The position numbers and the translations under genes are program-made. Positions 8,044 through 16,685 of a DNA stretch of 44,088 nt are shown here, in pieces; the stretch's first letter is position 1; every line of letters starts with the position of its first letter. This DNA comes from Acinetobacter sp. CFCC 10889 (GTDB lineage Bacteria > Pseudomonadota > Gammaproteobacteria > Pseudomonadales > Moraxellaceae): the NCBI RefSeq assembly GCF_003268395.1, contig NZ_LQXQ01000033.1, forward strand, positions 1 through 44,088, read 5' to 3'. The notes below the pieces were generated by a model. It worked only from the letters and a program-made list of their open reading frames with translations, had not been told where the DNA came from and did not search any database.

Positions 8044-8532
8044 ATGATCAATGTTATCAAGAAACTACAGACAATCCCTTTTATTTCTAAATTCTTTCTC
8101 AACCATTATTCACCTTATAAAGGTGCAGGTATTGAGATCGAAAAGATTGATCTAAAAAATTATTATGTCCGTGTCAAAATGCCTTTAACCCATAAAAATC
8201 AAAATATTGTGGGTACACACTTTGGGGGGAGTTTGTATTCAATGATCGATCCATTTTATATGTTGATCTTGATGCATCATTTGGGTGATAAATATATTGT
8301 GTGGGACAAATCTGCAACTATTCAGTTTTTACTGCCTGGTCGCAGTACAGTTTCTGCTGACATTCGTTTAGATTTTGCAGAAATCGAACATGTCAAAGCT
8401 TTGGCTGAAAATTTTGCACCTGTACATCGTACTTATGTGCTGAATATTTTTGATGAATCAGGCTCAAGGATCGCTGAAGTCCATAAAACCATTTATATCC
8501 GTAGAAAAAAACCTCGTGCTTTTCAGCAATAA
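8044..8532 (+). CDS. DUF4442 hotdog-fold protein, thioesterase-like
   Basis: The product has 162 residues from the ATG at 8044; a TTG two codons earlier is in frame. The sequence matches the DUF4442 group of hotdog-fold proteins related to acyl-CoA thioesterases: N-terminal helices, then NIVGTHFGGSLYSMIDPFYMLILM, where hotdog thioesterases have their HFGG-type active-site loop, followed by beta strands through LPGRSTVSADIRLDF and the C-terminal strand IAEVHKTIYIRR. Acyl-CoA hydrolysis is a family inference and the substrate is not known. No strong ribosome binding site is visible, so the exact start is uncertain. It is divergent from the alpha/beta hydrolase gene. Confidence 0.8.
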   Translation: MINVIKKLQTIPFISKFFLNHYSPYKGAGIEIEKIDLKNYYVRVKMPLTHKNQNIVGTHFGGSLYSMIDPFYMLILMHHLGDKYIVWDKSATIQFLLPGRSTVSADIRLDFAEIEHVKALAENFAPVHRTYVLNIFDESGSRIAEVHKTIYIRRKKPRAFQQ

Positions 8533-8677
8533 TTTGATATTTATTATGAATTAAAAAATATTACTTTCAGTATTATTCAGCGTTATTTGCACTCATCAAA
8601 TTTTAGCATTCTTCTTGGTTAATTTTTGCTATGATGCTGTATTCCATTTTTGCATCATTAAAAGATTTTTTAACACT

Positions 8678-10171
8678 GTGCCTGATATTTTTAAACCGAC
8701 CTCAGAACAAAGTTTTGCGATTGCTGAAGCGCAAAAAGGACAATCCTTTAAAGTGATTGCCTATGCAGGCACAGGGAAAACCACGACTTTAAAACTGATC
8801 AGTGATGCAATGCCGCAGCGTCGTGGTATGTATTTGGCATTTAACAAAGCCATTGCCACTGAAGCACAACATAAATTTCATCGTAATGTTGACTGTCGTA
8901 CATTTCATTCTTTAGCATTTCGTAGTGTTCCACGAGGCGTGACGGACAAGTTGCGTTTACCACGACTTAGCCCAAGTTTTATTGCCAAAGAATATCATTT
9001 AATGCCCATTACGCTGCGCCGTATGATGGGCGGGCGTTATGAAAAATATGCACTCATGCCAAGTCGCTTGGCAAGTCTTGTTGCCAATGCAGTCAGTTAT
9101 TTCTGCTCAACCAGTTCACAATATCCTGCACCTCGCCATATCCAAGCTCCAAGTTGGCTGCATCCTGATGATGTCGAAAGTCTGCAACAACATCTCTATC
9201 CTGCGGTTGAACGGCGGTGGTTAGAATCCATAGATCAAAATCATCAAGCAGGTATTAGACACGATATTTATTTAAAATTATGGGCTTTGTCTGACCCGAT
9301 CATTCCTGCTGATTATGTCTTGTTTGATGAAGCACAAGATGCTGATCCATTGATGCTGGGTATTTTATTGCGTCAACGTAGTACCCAAGTGATTTATGTA
9401 GGCGATGCCCATCAACAAATTTACGCATGGCGTGGTGCAGTCAATGCTATGCAACAAATGCCTTTACCTGAGTCACGTCTGACCACTTCATTCCGTTTTG
9501 GTGAATCTGTTGCTGAGGTTGCCAACAGCCTTTTGGGCGCATTAAAAGAAACCGTGCCCTTACTTGGTAATCCAGACCTTAAATCTACTGTGGTCAACAA
9601 ACCACATACCAAAATGCGTGATGCAATTTTATGTCGTACCAATGCACGAGCGATGGAATTGTTATTGTCAGGTTTGGTGCAAGGCGACAAAGTGAGTCTA
9701 CAAGCGGACCATGCTCGCCTGAATCGTTTTGTTGATGCGGCTAGTTTATTGAAGCAAGGTAAACGTGTGACAGATGTTCCTGAACTGGCTTGGTTTAATT
9801 CTTGGCATGATGTACATGAATATTGTGAAACAAATGATGGTAGTGATATCAAGCCTTTAGTCAAATTGGTTGATGATCATGGTACAGAACCTCTAAAAAA
9901 AGCACTTGCCAAAATCACCCCAATAGAGCAAGCTGATTATGTCATTTCGACTGCACACAAAGCCAAAGGTTTGGAGTGGAATCGTGTGCATATCGAGGAT
10001 GATTACCAATTTAAAATCAATGGACTTGAACATAAAATCAGTGATGAAGAACTGCGTTTACTCTACGTGGCATGTACCCGTGCAAAACTGAGTTTAAATA
10101 TTCATCATATCTATGATCTGATTCAACAGTTAAAAATCAAAACTCCGTTAAAACACCAAGCAACTGCATAA
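8678..10171 (+). CDS. UvrD/Rep-family SF1A DNA helicase
   Basis: The product is a superfamily 1A helicase of about 497 residues from a GTG start at 8678. An in-frame TTG at 8615 would add 21 atypical residues, and neither start has a strong ribosome binding site. The motifs in order are: Walker A AYAGTGKTTTL (P-loop Lys at residue 34), TFHSLAF (motif Ia region), Walker B DEAQD, GDAHQQIYAWRGA (motif III), TTSFRFGESVA (motif IV), STAHKAKGLEW (motif V) and RLLYVACTRAKL (motif VI). It is shorter than UvrD or Rep (about 670-720) and resembles compact FBH1-like helicases. A predicted ATPase gene starts 35 bp downstream on the same strand, so the two are probably co-transcribed. The role is likely DNA repair or recombination, or nucleic-acid sensing; the sequence does not decide. 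Confidence 0.88.
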   Translation: MPDIFKPTSEQSFAIAEAQKGQSFKVIAYAGTGKTTTLKLISDAMPQRRGMYLAFNKAIATEAQHKFHRNVDCRTFHSLAFRSVPRGVTDKLRLPRLSPSFIAKEYHLMPITLRRMMGGRYEKYALMPSRLASLVANAVSYFCSTSSQYPAPRHIQAPSWLHPDDVESLQQHLYPAVERRWLESIDQNHQAGIRHDIYLKLWALSDPIIPADYVLFDEAQDADPLMLGILLRQRSTQVIYVGDAHQQIYAWRGAVNAMQQMPLPESRLTTSFRFGESVAEVANSLLGALKETVPLLGNPDLKSTVVNKPHTKMRDAILCRTNARAMELLLSGLVQGDKVSLQADHARLNRFVDAASLLKQGKRVTDVPELAWFNSWHDVHEYCETNDGSDIKPLVKLVDDHGTEPLKKALAKITPIEQADYVISTAHKAKGLEWNRVHIEDDYQFKINGLEHKISDEELRLLYVACTRAKLSLNIHHIYDLIQQLKIKTPLKHQATA

Positions 10172-10206
10172 GTTTTAAAATTCTAGTAAATATTTGCAGG
10201 TATATT

Positions 10207-11589
10207 ATGAAACTTCTCTCAATCCATCTGCGCCATGTGTATCATTTTGCAGATTTAAAATTAGAATTGCACCCTGAGCAACAACCCATTGCATTAATTT
10301 TAGGTACTCAAGCTTCAGGTAAAACAGCGATTTTAAAAAATATTTACCAGTCTTTAACATGGTTTGCAGCTCGCTTTAAAGACCTACGCACCCCTGGCGT
10401 GGTCATGCTTGATCAAGATATTATGCAAAATCGCTTGCAATCCAAACTTGATATTTCCATTAAAATTCCAGCTGAATTAGGTACATTGCCTGAAAGTAGT
10501 GATTCAAGTACACAAGATCATTCGATTTGTTCATGGCAACTGTATAAAACATTAAATGCCAATGGCATCGGTATTAGTCGCCCAGAACTACAACAGCTTG
10601 AACAATTGGTCGGTTTATATCTAAAAGCTATTCAACAAGATCCTTTGCAGGGTTTACCTTTAATCGCCTATTATCCTGCTGAGCGTTTTATTAATGAAAT
10701 TAACTTACTCAGTAAAAATAATCCCGCAGTGATGCAAACTACCGCTGCCTATGAGTTAACAGCGATTCCATTTACCACTTTTGCACGCTTTTTTGAGTGG
10801 TTTCGGGAGGTGAGTGATATTGAAAATGCACAATCGGCACAGTTATTTCAGCAAATTTTAAAAGAAAATACTTCATCAACAGCATCTGATGATACCTCCG
10901 ACCGTACAGCTGATTTTCACAATGCACTGTTTCAAGCACGTACACATTTACACTCACCGAGTTTGCAAGCACTAAAAAGTAGTTTAAATACGGTAATACC
11001 TGAAATAACTGATATTTTTATTGAATACAAACCAAAACTACAGTTAATGGTGACTTATAACCATAAAACCTTACCTTTTTTACAACTATCCAATAGCACC
11101 AAAAACTGGATTGCCTTAGTCGGTGATGTAGTACGGCGTTTATGCTTACTCAATCCTTTAAGTTTGTATCCGTGTTTAGAAGGAGATGGGATTTTATTAA
11201 TTGATCATATTGATGCGGAACTTGACCAAGATCATGCGCAAATTATTTTGCCACGTTTACATCAGGCTTTCCCACAAATTCAAATTATTGCCAGTACCCT
11301 ACACGAACATTTACTAGAGCCTACTGAAAATATGCAATGTTTTCAGCTCGACCAACAACGTATTCATGAGATTAAACTTGAGGAATATCATGCGGATTTA
11401 GCACAACTTTATGCAAATTTACATGAGAAAACACCTGAACATACTGCAATTGATGTGATGCCTGAAACTGTGTCAGTCGTAGATCAATGTTTTGCACAAT
11501 TTCAAAAAATGTCAGCACAAGAACAGCAACAATTACGTGAATTATTGCATATTGATGATGATCGCACTTCACAGGAAACTTTACTTTAG
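10207..11589 (+). CDS. AAA/ABC-type ATPase-like protein, COG3950-related, degenerate
   Basis: The product has 460 residues. It starts MKLLSIHLRHVYHFADLKLEL, the usual opening of SMC/RecF-like ABC ATPases, and has an intact P-loop at 33-40 (GTQASGKT). The C-terminal half aligns by eye with the COG3950 group of predicted ATP-binding proteins (pattern LSDGxRxLLALVGDxxRRLxLLNP ... GIVLIDEIDLHLHP ... THSP). Three catalytic positions are changed: the signature reads LSNSTKNW (294-301), Walker B is IDHID with His334 in place of Glu, and the H-loop reads STLHEHL (363-369). ATP binding is therefore likely and hydrolysis doubtful. There is no TOPRIM or HNH domain. AGG lies seven bases before the ATG. 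It follows the helicase gene by 35 bp. Confidence 0.75.
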   Translation: MKLLSIHLRHVYHFADLKLELHPEQQPIALILGTQASGKTAILKNIYQSLTWFAARFKDLRTPGVVMLDQDIMQNRLQSKLDISIKIPAELGTLPESSDSSTQDHSICSWQLYKTLNANGIGISRPELQQLEQLVGLYLKAIQQDPLQGLPLIAYYPAERFINEINLLSKNNPAVMQTTAAYELTAIPFTTFARFFEWFREVSDIENAQSAQLFQQILKENTSSTASDDTSDRTADFHNALFQARTHLHSPSLQALKSSLNTVIPEITDIFIEYKPKLQLMVTYNHKTLPFLQLSNSTKNWIALVGDVVRRLCLLNPLSLYPCLEGDGILLIDHIDAELDQDHAQIILPRLHQAFPQIQIIASTLHEHLLEPTENMQCFQLDQQRIHEIKLEEYHADLAQLYANLHEKTPEHTAIDVMPETVSVVDQCFAQFQKMSAQEQQQLRELLHIDDDRTSQETLL

Positions 11590-11638
11590 TGACAACAATT
11601 TTTACATTAGACACAACTCTACATTCATATAGTGGTAC

Positions 11639-12637
11639 ATGAAACAACAAAAAAACAGTGATGCAGGCATTTTTTTATGGATGACCTATCAAGCCATGCA
11701 AAAGATGCAGCTTGATACGGCCGCCATTTTTGCCAGTGTACATTTGCCCGATCAAATGCCTGATAAAAGTATTCGCCGTGCCAATTCAACACAGCAACGC
11801 TTTTGGCAGGCAGCAGAACAAATCAGCCAAGATACTTATATTGGCTTGCATGTGGGTGCAGAAATGCCTGTTTTTCGTGGGCAAGTGATTGAGTATTTAT
11901 TTCTCAGCAGTGAAACTTTTGGCGAAGGCTTGGTACGAACCCTTAAGTATCAAGCGGTGCTGAGCAATGCTTTTTCACTGAGTTTGACCCAAAAAGATGG
12001 CATCGCAAAACTGACAGGGTTTAATCATGCTGTACGACATTATCAAGACTGTGCGATCAATTTATTGATTCAGTTTTTTAAATATATATCTGAGCAAAAT
12101 TTTCAGGTACAACGGATTGAGTTAGCTTATCCACTTGAACTTCATGCAGAAGAATATGAAGCTGTTTGGCACTGTCCAGTTCAATTGGGTTGTCACGAAG
12201 GTGCGATCTATTTTAATGCTGATTTATTAAATCTAGCCTCACCTGCAGCTGAACCTGAGTTGTTGAAAATTCATGAAAATATGGCTGAGCAACAACTCGA
12301 AATTTTAGAAAAGTATCAGTTAATCACTGACATCGAAAATATCTTAGCCAGTGGAATTTTAGAGTCAGGTCAGTTTGATCAGGAACAAATCGCAGCACGA
12401 CTTGGAAAAAACCCAAGAACTTTACGGGCGGATTTACAGATGATTCAAACCAGTTATGAAAAAATCTTGGCACAATATCGGGAAAAACTGTCCCGTAAGT
12501 TATTGGCAAACACTCAAGAAAGTTTAGATCAAATTGTTTATTTAACAGGTTTTTCTGAACCTTCGGCATTTTCTCGGGCATTTAAGCGTTGGACAGGTGA
12601 AACACCGAGTACTTATCGGCAACGTAAACAGAAATAA
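11639..12637 (+). CDS. AraC-family transcriptional regulator
   Basis: The product is a 332-residue regulator. The N-terminal ~220 residues resemble the arabinose-binding-like domain found in OruR/ArgR-type AraC proteins (FWQAAEQISQDTYIGLHVGAEMP; GQVIEYLFLSSETFGEGLVR). The C-terminal ~100 residues form two helix-turn-helix units: QFDQEQIAARLGKNPRTLRADL and the signature SLDQIVYLTGFSEPSAFSRAFKRWTGETPSTYR. Such proteins usually activate a neighbouring gene when they bind a small effector. The nearest downstream gene, on the same strand, is the hydroxylase-like gene at 12796, with a large hairpin between them. The effector is unknown. The start has only a weak ribosome binding site. Confidence 0.9.
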   Translation: MKQQKNSDAGIFLWMTYQAMQKMQLDTAAIFASVHLPDQMPDKSIRRANSTQQRFWQAAEQISQDTYIGLHVGAEMPVFRGQVIEYLFLSSETFGEGLVRTLKYQAVLSNAFSLSLTQKDGIAKLTGFNHAVRHYQDCAINLLIQFFKYISEQNFQVQRIELAYPLELHAEEYEAVWHCPVQLGCHEGAIYFNADLLNLASPAAEPELLKIHENMAEQQLEILEKYQLITDIENILASGILESGQFDQEQIAARLGKNPRTLRADLQMIQTSYEKILAQYREKLSRKLLANTQESLDQIVYLTGFSEPSAFSRAFKRWTGETPSTYRQRKQK

Positions 12638-12693
12638 TGTCTTTATGCCGAAAATATTTTCAAACCTAAAACTTTTATCCTATGCAATTCACA

Positions 12694-12735
12694 TTTGACT
12701 GAATCGGCAATTTATCCGCTGCCATTTCAGTCAAA
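12694..12735. promoter_or_regulatory. Interrupted inverted repeat upstream of the hydroxylase gene
   Basis: TTTGACTGAA (12694-12703) and TTCAGTCAAA (12726-12735) are perfect reverse complements. Inside them GGCA (12706-12709) pairs with TGCC (12720-12723). There is no T-run, so it does not look like an intrinsic terminator. It lies about 60 bp before the 12796 start and could be an operator or a structured 5' leader. Confidence 0.4.
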
Positions 12736-12795
12736 AGAAAAATAAAAACTCATTCTAAACTACATAAAAATCAATTTAATGTTTAGGTATTTGCA

Positions 12796-13422
12796 ATGTT
12801 AGGTTTTCCTTTAGGCTTATTGGCAGCAAATGGATTTGAATGGTATGCCCATAAAGTTTGGTTACATGAGTTTCCAATGAAACATCGTAACAGTCCTTTC
12901 TTCACGCATATTGCACATCATAAACGTGCTCGTTTAAATGGCTTTCATGATGAAGGCTATGCTGAATCCATGTTTAAAAATGCTGAAATTTATAATGAAA
13001 AAACTGCATTGATCGCCTTAACCGTAGCGGCTACACCACTTTTGCCTGTTGCACCATTTTTTACCGCAGGTCTGTATTATGGCATTTGGAACTATTGGAA
13101 AACCCATGCCAAATCACACTTAGACCCTGAGTACGCCAAAAAACGTATTCCTTGGCACTATGATCATCACATGACCAGCAATCAAAATGCCAATTGGTGT
13201 GTGACTAAACCGTGGTTCGACTACATCATGGGCACTCGAGTCATGACGGATGCTTCTGTAACTGAAACCAATCCATTGGCGATTGACATGCCACAATGGT
13301 TGGAAAAACGGGTGAATCGCGTAGCACGCCGTGTATTTCCCAAAGCATTTGCTCAAATTGAGCAAAATACCCAACAGGATATTCAAAATACTAAAAAGGG
13401 GATCGAAGTTGCACTTGCTTAA
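12796..13422 (+). CDS. Fatty acid hydroxylase-like membrane di-iron protein
   Basis: The product is a 208-residue protein with the histidine clusters of the fatty acid hydroxylase/sterol desaturase superfamily: HKVWLH (H19, H24; HX4H), HIAHH (H38, H41, H42; HX2HH) and HYDHH (H121, H124, H125; HX2HH). These bind a di-iron centre that hydroxylates or desaturates lipid-like substrates. One clear membrane hairpin lies at about 72-100 and a shorter hydrophobic stretch at residues 1-14. The frame cannot extend upstream because of an in-frame stop. The last ~40 residues are charged and helical. The substrate is unknown; hopanoid, carotenoid or acyl-lipid are all possible. The AraC regulator just upstream may control it. 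Confidence 0.82.
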   Translation: MLGFPLGLLAANGFEWYAHKVWLHEFPMKHRNSPFFTHIAHHKRARLNGFHDEGYAESMFKNAEIYNEKTALIALTVAATPLLPVAPFFTAGLYYGIWNYWKTHAKSHLDPEYAKKRIPWHYDHHMTSNQNANWCVTKPWFDYIMGTRVMTDASVTETNPLAIDMPQWLEKRVNRVARRVFPKAFAQIEQNTQQDIQNTKKGIEVALA

Positions 13423-13464
13423 TGTCTGTGCAAGCTTTTAACGAAAAACTTTCTTTTCTCAAAT

Positions 13465-13495
13465 GATGAATATTCCATAAGTGGTATTCATCTTT
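13465..13495 (+). terminator. Weak terminator-like hairpin
   Basis: GATGAATA (13465-13472) pairs with TATTCATC (13485-13492), with a further CC/GG pair inside, and TTT follows. It lies 43 bp after the hydroxylase stop. Confidence 0.4.
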
Positions 13496-13649
13496 GCACA
13501 AATTGCCAACTTGTCACACATCAGCTTGACTTAGACTTTGTTGAATAATTTTCCCACAAAACAAATGTCGTATAAGACGTATAATCCTCTGTGTTTGTGT
13601 AAAAACTGACAAAATAAATTGATGTTCAACTCTTCATGTAATAAGATAA

Positions 13650-13692
13650 AAAAATCAATATGAATTAAATTTTTCAATTCATATCGATTTTT
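13650..13692. terminator. Bidirectional terminator
   Basis: AAAAATC-A-ATATGAATT pairs with AATTCATAT-C-GATTTTT: 16 pairs and a single A-C mismatch around a 9-nt loop. An A-run on the left and a T-run on the right would allow termination in either direction. It isolates the mrp operon from the upstream gene. Confidence 0.55.
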
Positions 13693-13844
13693 CAATCGTT
13701 TTATCAAGTTGCGCAACACAACTTATTTTTTTGTTTTTCTACAATATTTCGGCTTTCAAGATTTAAGTTATTGGATGGTTCTTTGCTTTCCTCAAATCCT
13801 TGAAAGATAAGATTCACGATAGGTTCCATGACCTATTCACGACA

Positions 13845-16682
13845 ATGGATATACGTGTGCTACCGATTATCATATTGCTACCGCTCATACTCGGCACGAC
13901 CCTTGTCTCATGGCTGAAACATGTCTCGCGAGGGGCTACAGCTTTAGGGGCGATTGGAGTCAGTTTAACCAGTTTCATCTTGTTACTGACTCAGGCAAAG
14001 CAAGTCTTTCAAGGTGCTGTAATTTCTCAAAGCTGGCAATGGTTGCCACAAGTTGGGATTGATTTAAGTTTCCGCCTTGATGCGCTCGGTTTGATTTTCG
14101 CCCTGCTGATTACTGGCATCGGTACACTGATTTATATTTACGCTTATTTTTATCTCAGCCCTAAAAACTCTCTCAGTAAATTGTATTTTTTGCTCATGCT
14201 GTTTATGGCAGCCATGTTGGGCATTTCACTGTCAAATAACCTGATTATTTTATTGGTATTTTGGGAGCTGACCAGTATTTCCTCCTTTTTATTGGTGGGT
14301 TATTGGAGCAATTATGACGCTGCACAACGTGGTTCACGTATGGCGTTGACCATTACAGGCATGGGTGGCTTAGCCATGCTGGGTGGTTTTGTGTTATTGG
14401 GGCAAGTCACCCAAACCTATCAAATTGACCAAATTTTAACAATGACAGAGACCATTCAAAACAGTCATCTGTTTGTACCAATTTTATTACTGATTTTACT
14501 TGGCGCATTTACCAAAAGTGCGCAGTTTCCGTTTCATTTTTGGCTACCCAATGCCATGGCTGCACCAACACCTGTATCAGCCTACTTACATTCGGCGACC
14601 ATGGTCAAAGCAGGGATTTTCCTGTTGGCACGTTTATTACCCATCTTTGTCGGTTCTGCCCTGTTTCATAATATTGTCACCACAATCGGTCTGTTTACCC
14701 TGTGCATGGCAGCATTCTTTGCCATTTTCAAAGAAGATTTAAAAGGTTTACTTGCTTACTCCACCATCAGTCATCTTGGTTTGATCGTCTGTTTATTGGG
14801 AATTGGTTCGCCACTTGCGGTTGCCGCAGCGATATTCCACATCATTAACCATGCAACGTTTAAGGCTGCATTGTTCATGATTGCAGGAATTATTGACCAC
14901 GAATCAGGCACACGGGATTTAAGAAAACTCAGTGGCGTTTGGCAGCTATTACCGTTTACTGGCACATTGACCATGATCACGGCTGCTTCAATGGCAGGCG
15001 TTCCATTGACCAATGGTTTCTTGTCCAAAGAAATGTTCTTTACTGAATTGTTGGCAAATTTATCAGGAGCTTACGTTGTTTTCGCTGCAATTGTGGCGAC
15101 TTTGGCAGGTCTATTTGCAGTGGCTTATTCGACCCGTTTGGTACACGGCGTATTTTTCGATGGTGATTTGGGCAAAGATGTTCCCAATAAAGATGCACAT
15201 GAACCCCCGATTGGTATGCGTCTACCTGCAATTTTATTGGCGATTTTATGTATTGCAGTCGGCTTATTTCCTGCTCTCTTGGTTGAAAATATTGTCAATG
15301 CGGGCACACGTGCCAGCACACAATTGGCAGATTTTTCAGGCGTCCATTTAGCCATTTGGCATGGTTTTAATTTGCCTTTGCTTATGAGTGCAATTGCCCT
15401 CGTTGGTGGCGTGATCTTTTATTTCGCTTTGGCAAAAGGCAGTCGTATTCGTGAAATTGACCTTGATCCCAAACTTGGACGCTTGCAAGGCTATTTAATT
15501 TTTGAAAATTTTCTTAAATATTTATTACGCTTTGCACAAAAAATTAAACGTTCTACCGAAACAGGCTCGTTGCAAACATATTTATTTTGGATCGTGGCAT
15601 TTAGTATAGTCTTGGTTGCCACACCAATGCTGAATCAAGGACTCAGTACAGGAACGCGTGAACTCACCTATGCACCTGCTATCGCGATTGTGCTGTGGCT
15701 CTTATTATTCTCAGCATGTTGGATGATGTTGTGGTTTCATCATGAACGTATCAAAGCAGTCCTGATCAGTGGTGCTATTGGTCTAGTGGTGACCATGGTA
15801 TTTGTAACTATGTCTGCACCAGATTTAGCATTGACGCAGATTACTGTTGATGTGGTAACCACTGTATTATTGCTCATGAGTTTATCGTTATTACCACAAC
15901 TTACACCATATGAATCAAGCCGTACACGCCGTTGGCGTGATGCTATTTTAGCAATTGGTGGTGGCTTAGGTGTGGGTTGGATTGCATGGTTAATTCTAAC
16001 CCGTGATCATAATTCGATTTCTTGGTTCTTTGCACAGCAATCTATACCTTTAGGTGGTGGCTCAAATATTGTCAATGTCATCTTGGTTGACTTCCGTGGC
16101 TTTGATACCTTCGGTGAAATTACCGTACTTGGTATTGCCGCCATTGGTGCACTATGTCTGATGGACGGGATGCGTGCACATGGTACAACCATGACACAAG
16201 GTTTGACTTTCCGTTTTAATCCTTCACCATTGATGTTTCGTATGACTGCTTCATGGGTATTACCTTTAGCTTTGGTTGTGAGTTTATATATTTTCCTTCG
16301 TGGACATAATTTGCCGGGTGGTGGATTTATTGCGGGCTTAATTACCTCAATGGCACTGGTGATTCAATACATTGGCTTAGGTCAAGACAAAGCTGAGCAA
16401 TTATTACGTGCAAAATCAGGTCGTCTATATGAAGTTTGGATTGGCGCAGGCTTAGTCATTGCTGGTTTAACAGGGCTTGCTGCATGGTTATGGGGACGTC
16501 CTTTCTTGACCAGTGCACATATTTATGTAGAAACCAGTATTTTTGGGAAATTCCATCTCGCATCAGCAGCCGCTTTTGATTTAGGTGTCTATATCTGTGT
16601 GGTTGGTGCAACCATGTTGCTCATTTCTGTTCTTGGCGATTCTCGAAATTCGAGTATTTCTGGCCCTGTACCCAAGGAGTAA
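13845..16682 (+). CDS. mrpA: Mrp-type Na+/H+ antiporter subunit A fused to subunit B
   Basis: The product is a large inner-membrane protein of 945 residues from the ATG at 13845; a TTG at 13800 is open but would add a non-membrane extension. The N-terminal ~500 residues are a NuoL/MrpA antiporter unit with the proton-path Glu in FWELTSISSFLLVGYW and the Lys in LHSATMVKAGIF. Next come the MbhD/MbhE-like region (about 600-780, with VFVTMSAPDLALTQITVDVV) and, at the C-terminus, a full MnhB domain containing the RGHNLPGGGFIAGL signature. Subunit B is therefore fused to A, as is usual in proteobacterial group 2 (Pha-type) systems. It is first in a six-gene operon; mrpC follows with an AAGGAG ribosome binding site. 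The function is proton-driven efflux of Na+ (or K+) for pH and salt homeostasis. Confidence 0.95.
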   Translation: MDIRVLPIIILLPLILGTTLVSWLKHVSRGATALGAIGVSLTSFILLLTQAKQVFQGAVISQSWQWLPQVGIDLSFRLDALGLIFALLITGIGTLIYIYAYFYLSPKNSLSKLYFLLMLFMAAMLGISLSNNLIILLVFWELTSISSFLLVGYWSNYDAAQRGSRMALTITGMGGLAMLGGFVLLGQVTQTYQIDQILTMTETIQNSHLFVPILLLILLGAFTKSAQFPFHFWLPNAMAAPTPVSAYLHSATMVKAGIFLLARLLPIFVGSALFHNIVTTIGLFTLCMAAFFAIFKEDLKGLLAYSTISHLGLIVCLLGIGSPLAVAAAIFHIINHATFKAALFMIAGIIDHESGTRDLRKLSGVWQLLPFTGTLTMITAASMAGVPLTNGFLSKEMFFTELLANLSGAYVVFAAIVATLAGLFAVAYSTRLVHGVFFDGDLGKDVPNKDAHEPPIGMRLPAILLAILCIAVGLFPALLVENIVNAGTRASTQLADFSGVHLAIWHGFNLPLLMSAIALVGGVIFYFALAKGSRIREIDLDPKLGRLQGYLIFENFLKYLLRFAQKIKRSTETGSLQTYLFWIVAFSIVLVATPMLNQGLSTGTRELTYAPAIAIVLWLLLFSACWMMLWFHHERIKAVLISGAIGLVVTMVFVTMSAPDLALTQITVDVVTTVLLLMSLSLLPQLTPYESSRTRRWRDAILAIGGGLGVGWIAWLILTRDHNSISWFFAQQSIPLGGGSNIVNVILVDFRGFDTFGEITVLGIAAIGALCLMDGMRAHGTTMTQGLTFRFNPSPLMFRMTASWVLPLALVVSLYIFLRGHNLPGGGFIAGLITSMALVIQYIGLGQDKAEQLLRAKSGRLYEVWIGAGLVIAGLTGLAAWLWGRPFLTSAHIYVETSIFGKFHLASAAAFDLGVYICVVGATMLLISVLGDSRNSSISGPVPKE

Positions 16683-16685
16683 CCC

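Larger units (their letters stand above)
13423..13844. other. Intergenic region before the mrp operon
   Basis: This non-coding interval of about 420 bp contains a weak hairpin just after the hydroxylase gene (13465-13495), a bidirectional terminator (13650-13692) and the probable mrp promoter region. A TACAAT -10-like hexamer occurs at 13740-13745 without a good -35. A minus-strand frame at 13531-13719 has no ribosome binding site and crosses the terminator, so it is not called. Confidence 0.5.

Noticed and set aside
8678..11589. Gabija-type defence system (helicase plus OLD nuclease)
   Set aside because: The ATPase has no TOPRIM nuclease domain and the gene order is reversed; only the general helicase-plus-ATPase theme is shared.
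13531..13719. 62-codon minus-strand open frame
   Set aside because: No ribosome binding site, and it runs across the bidirectional terminator at 13650-13692.
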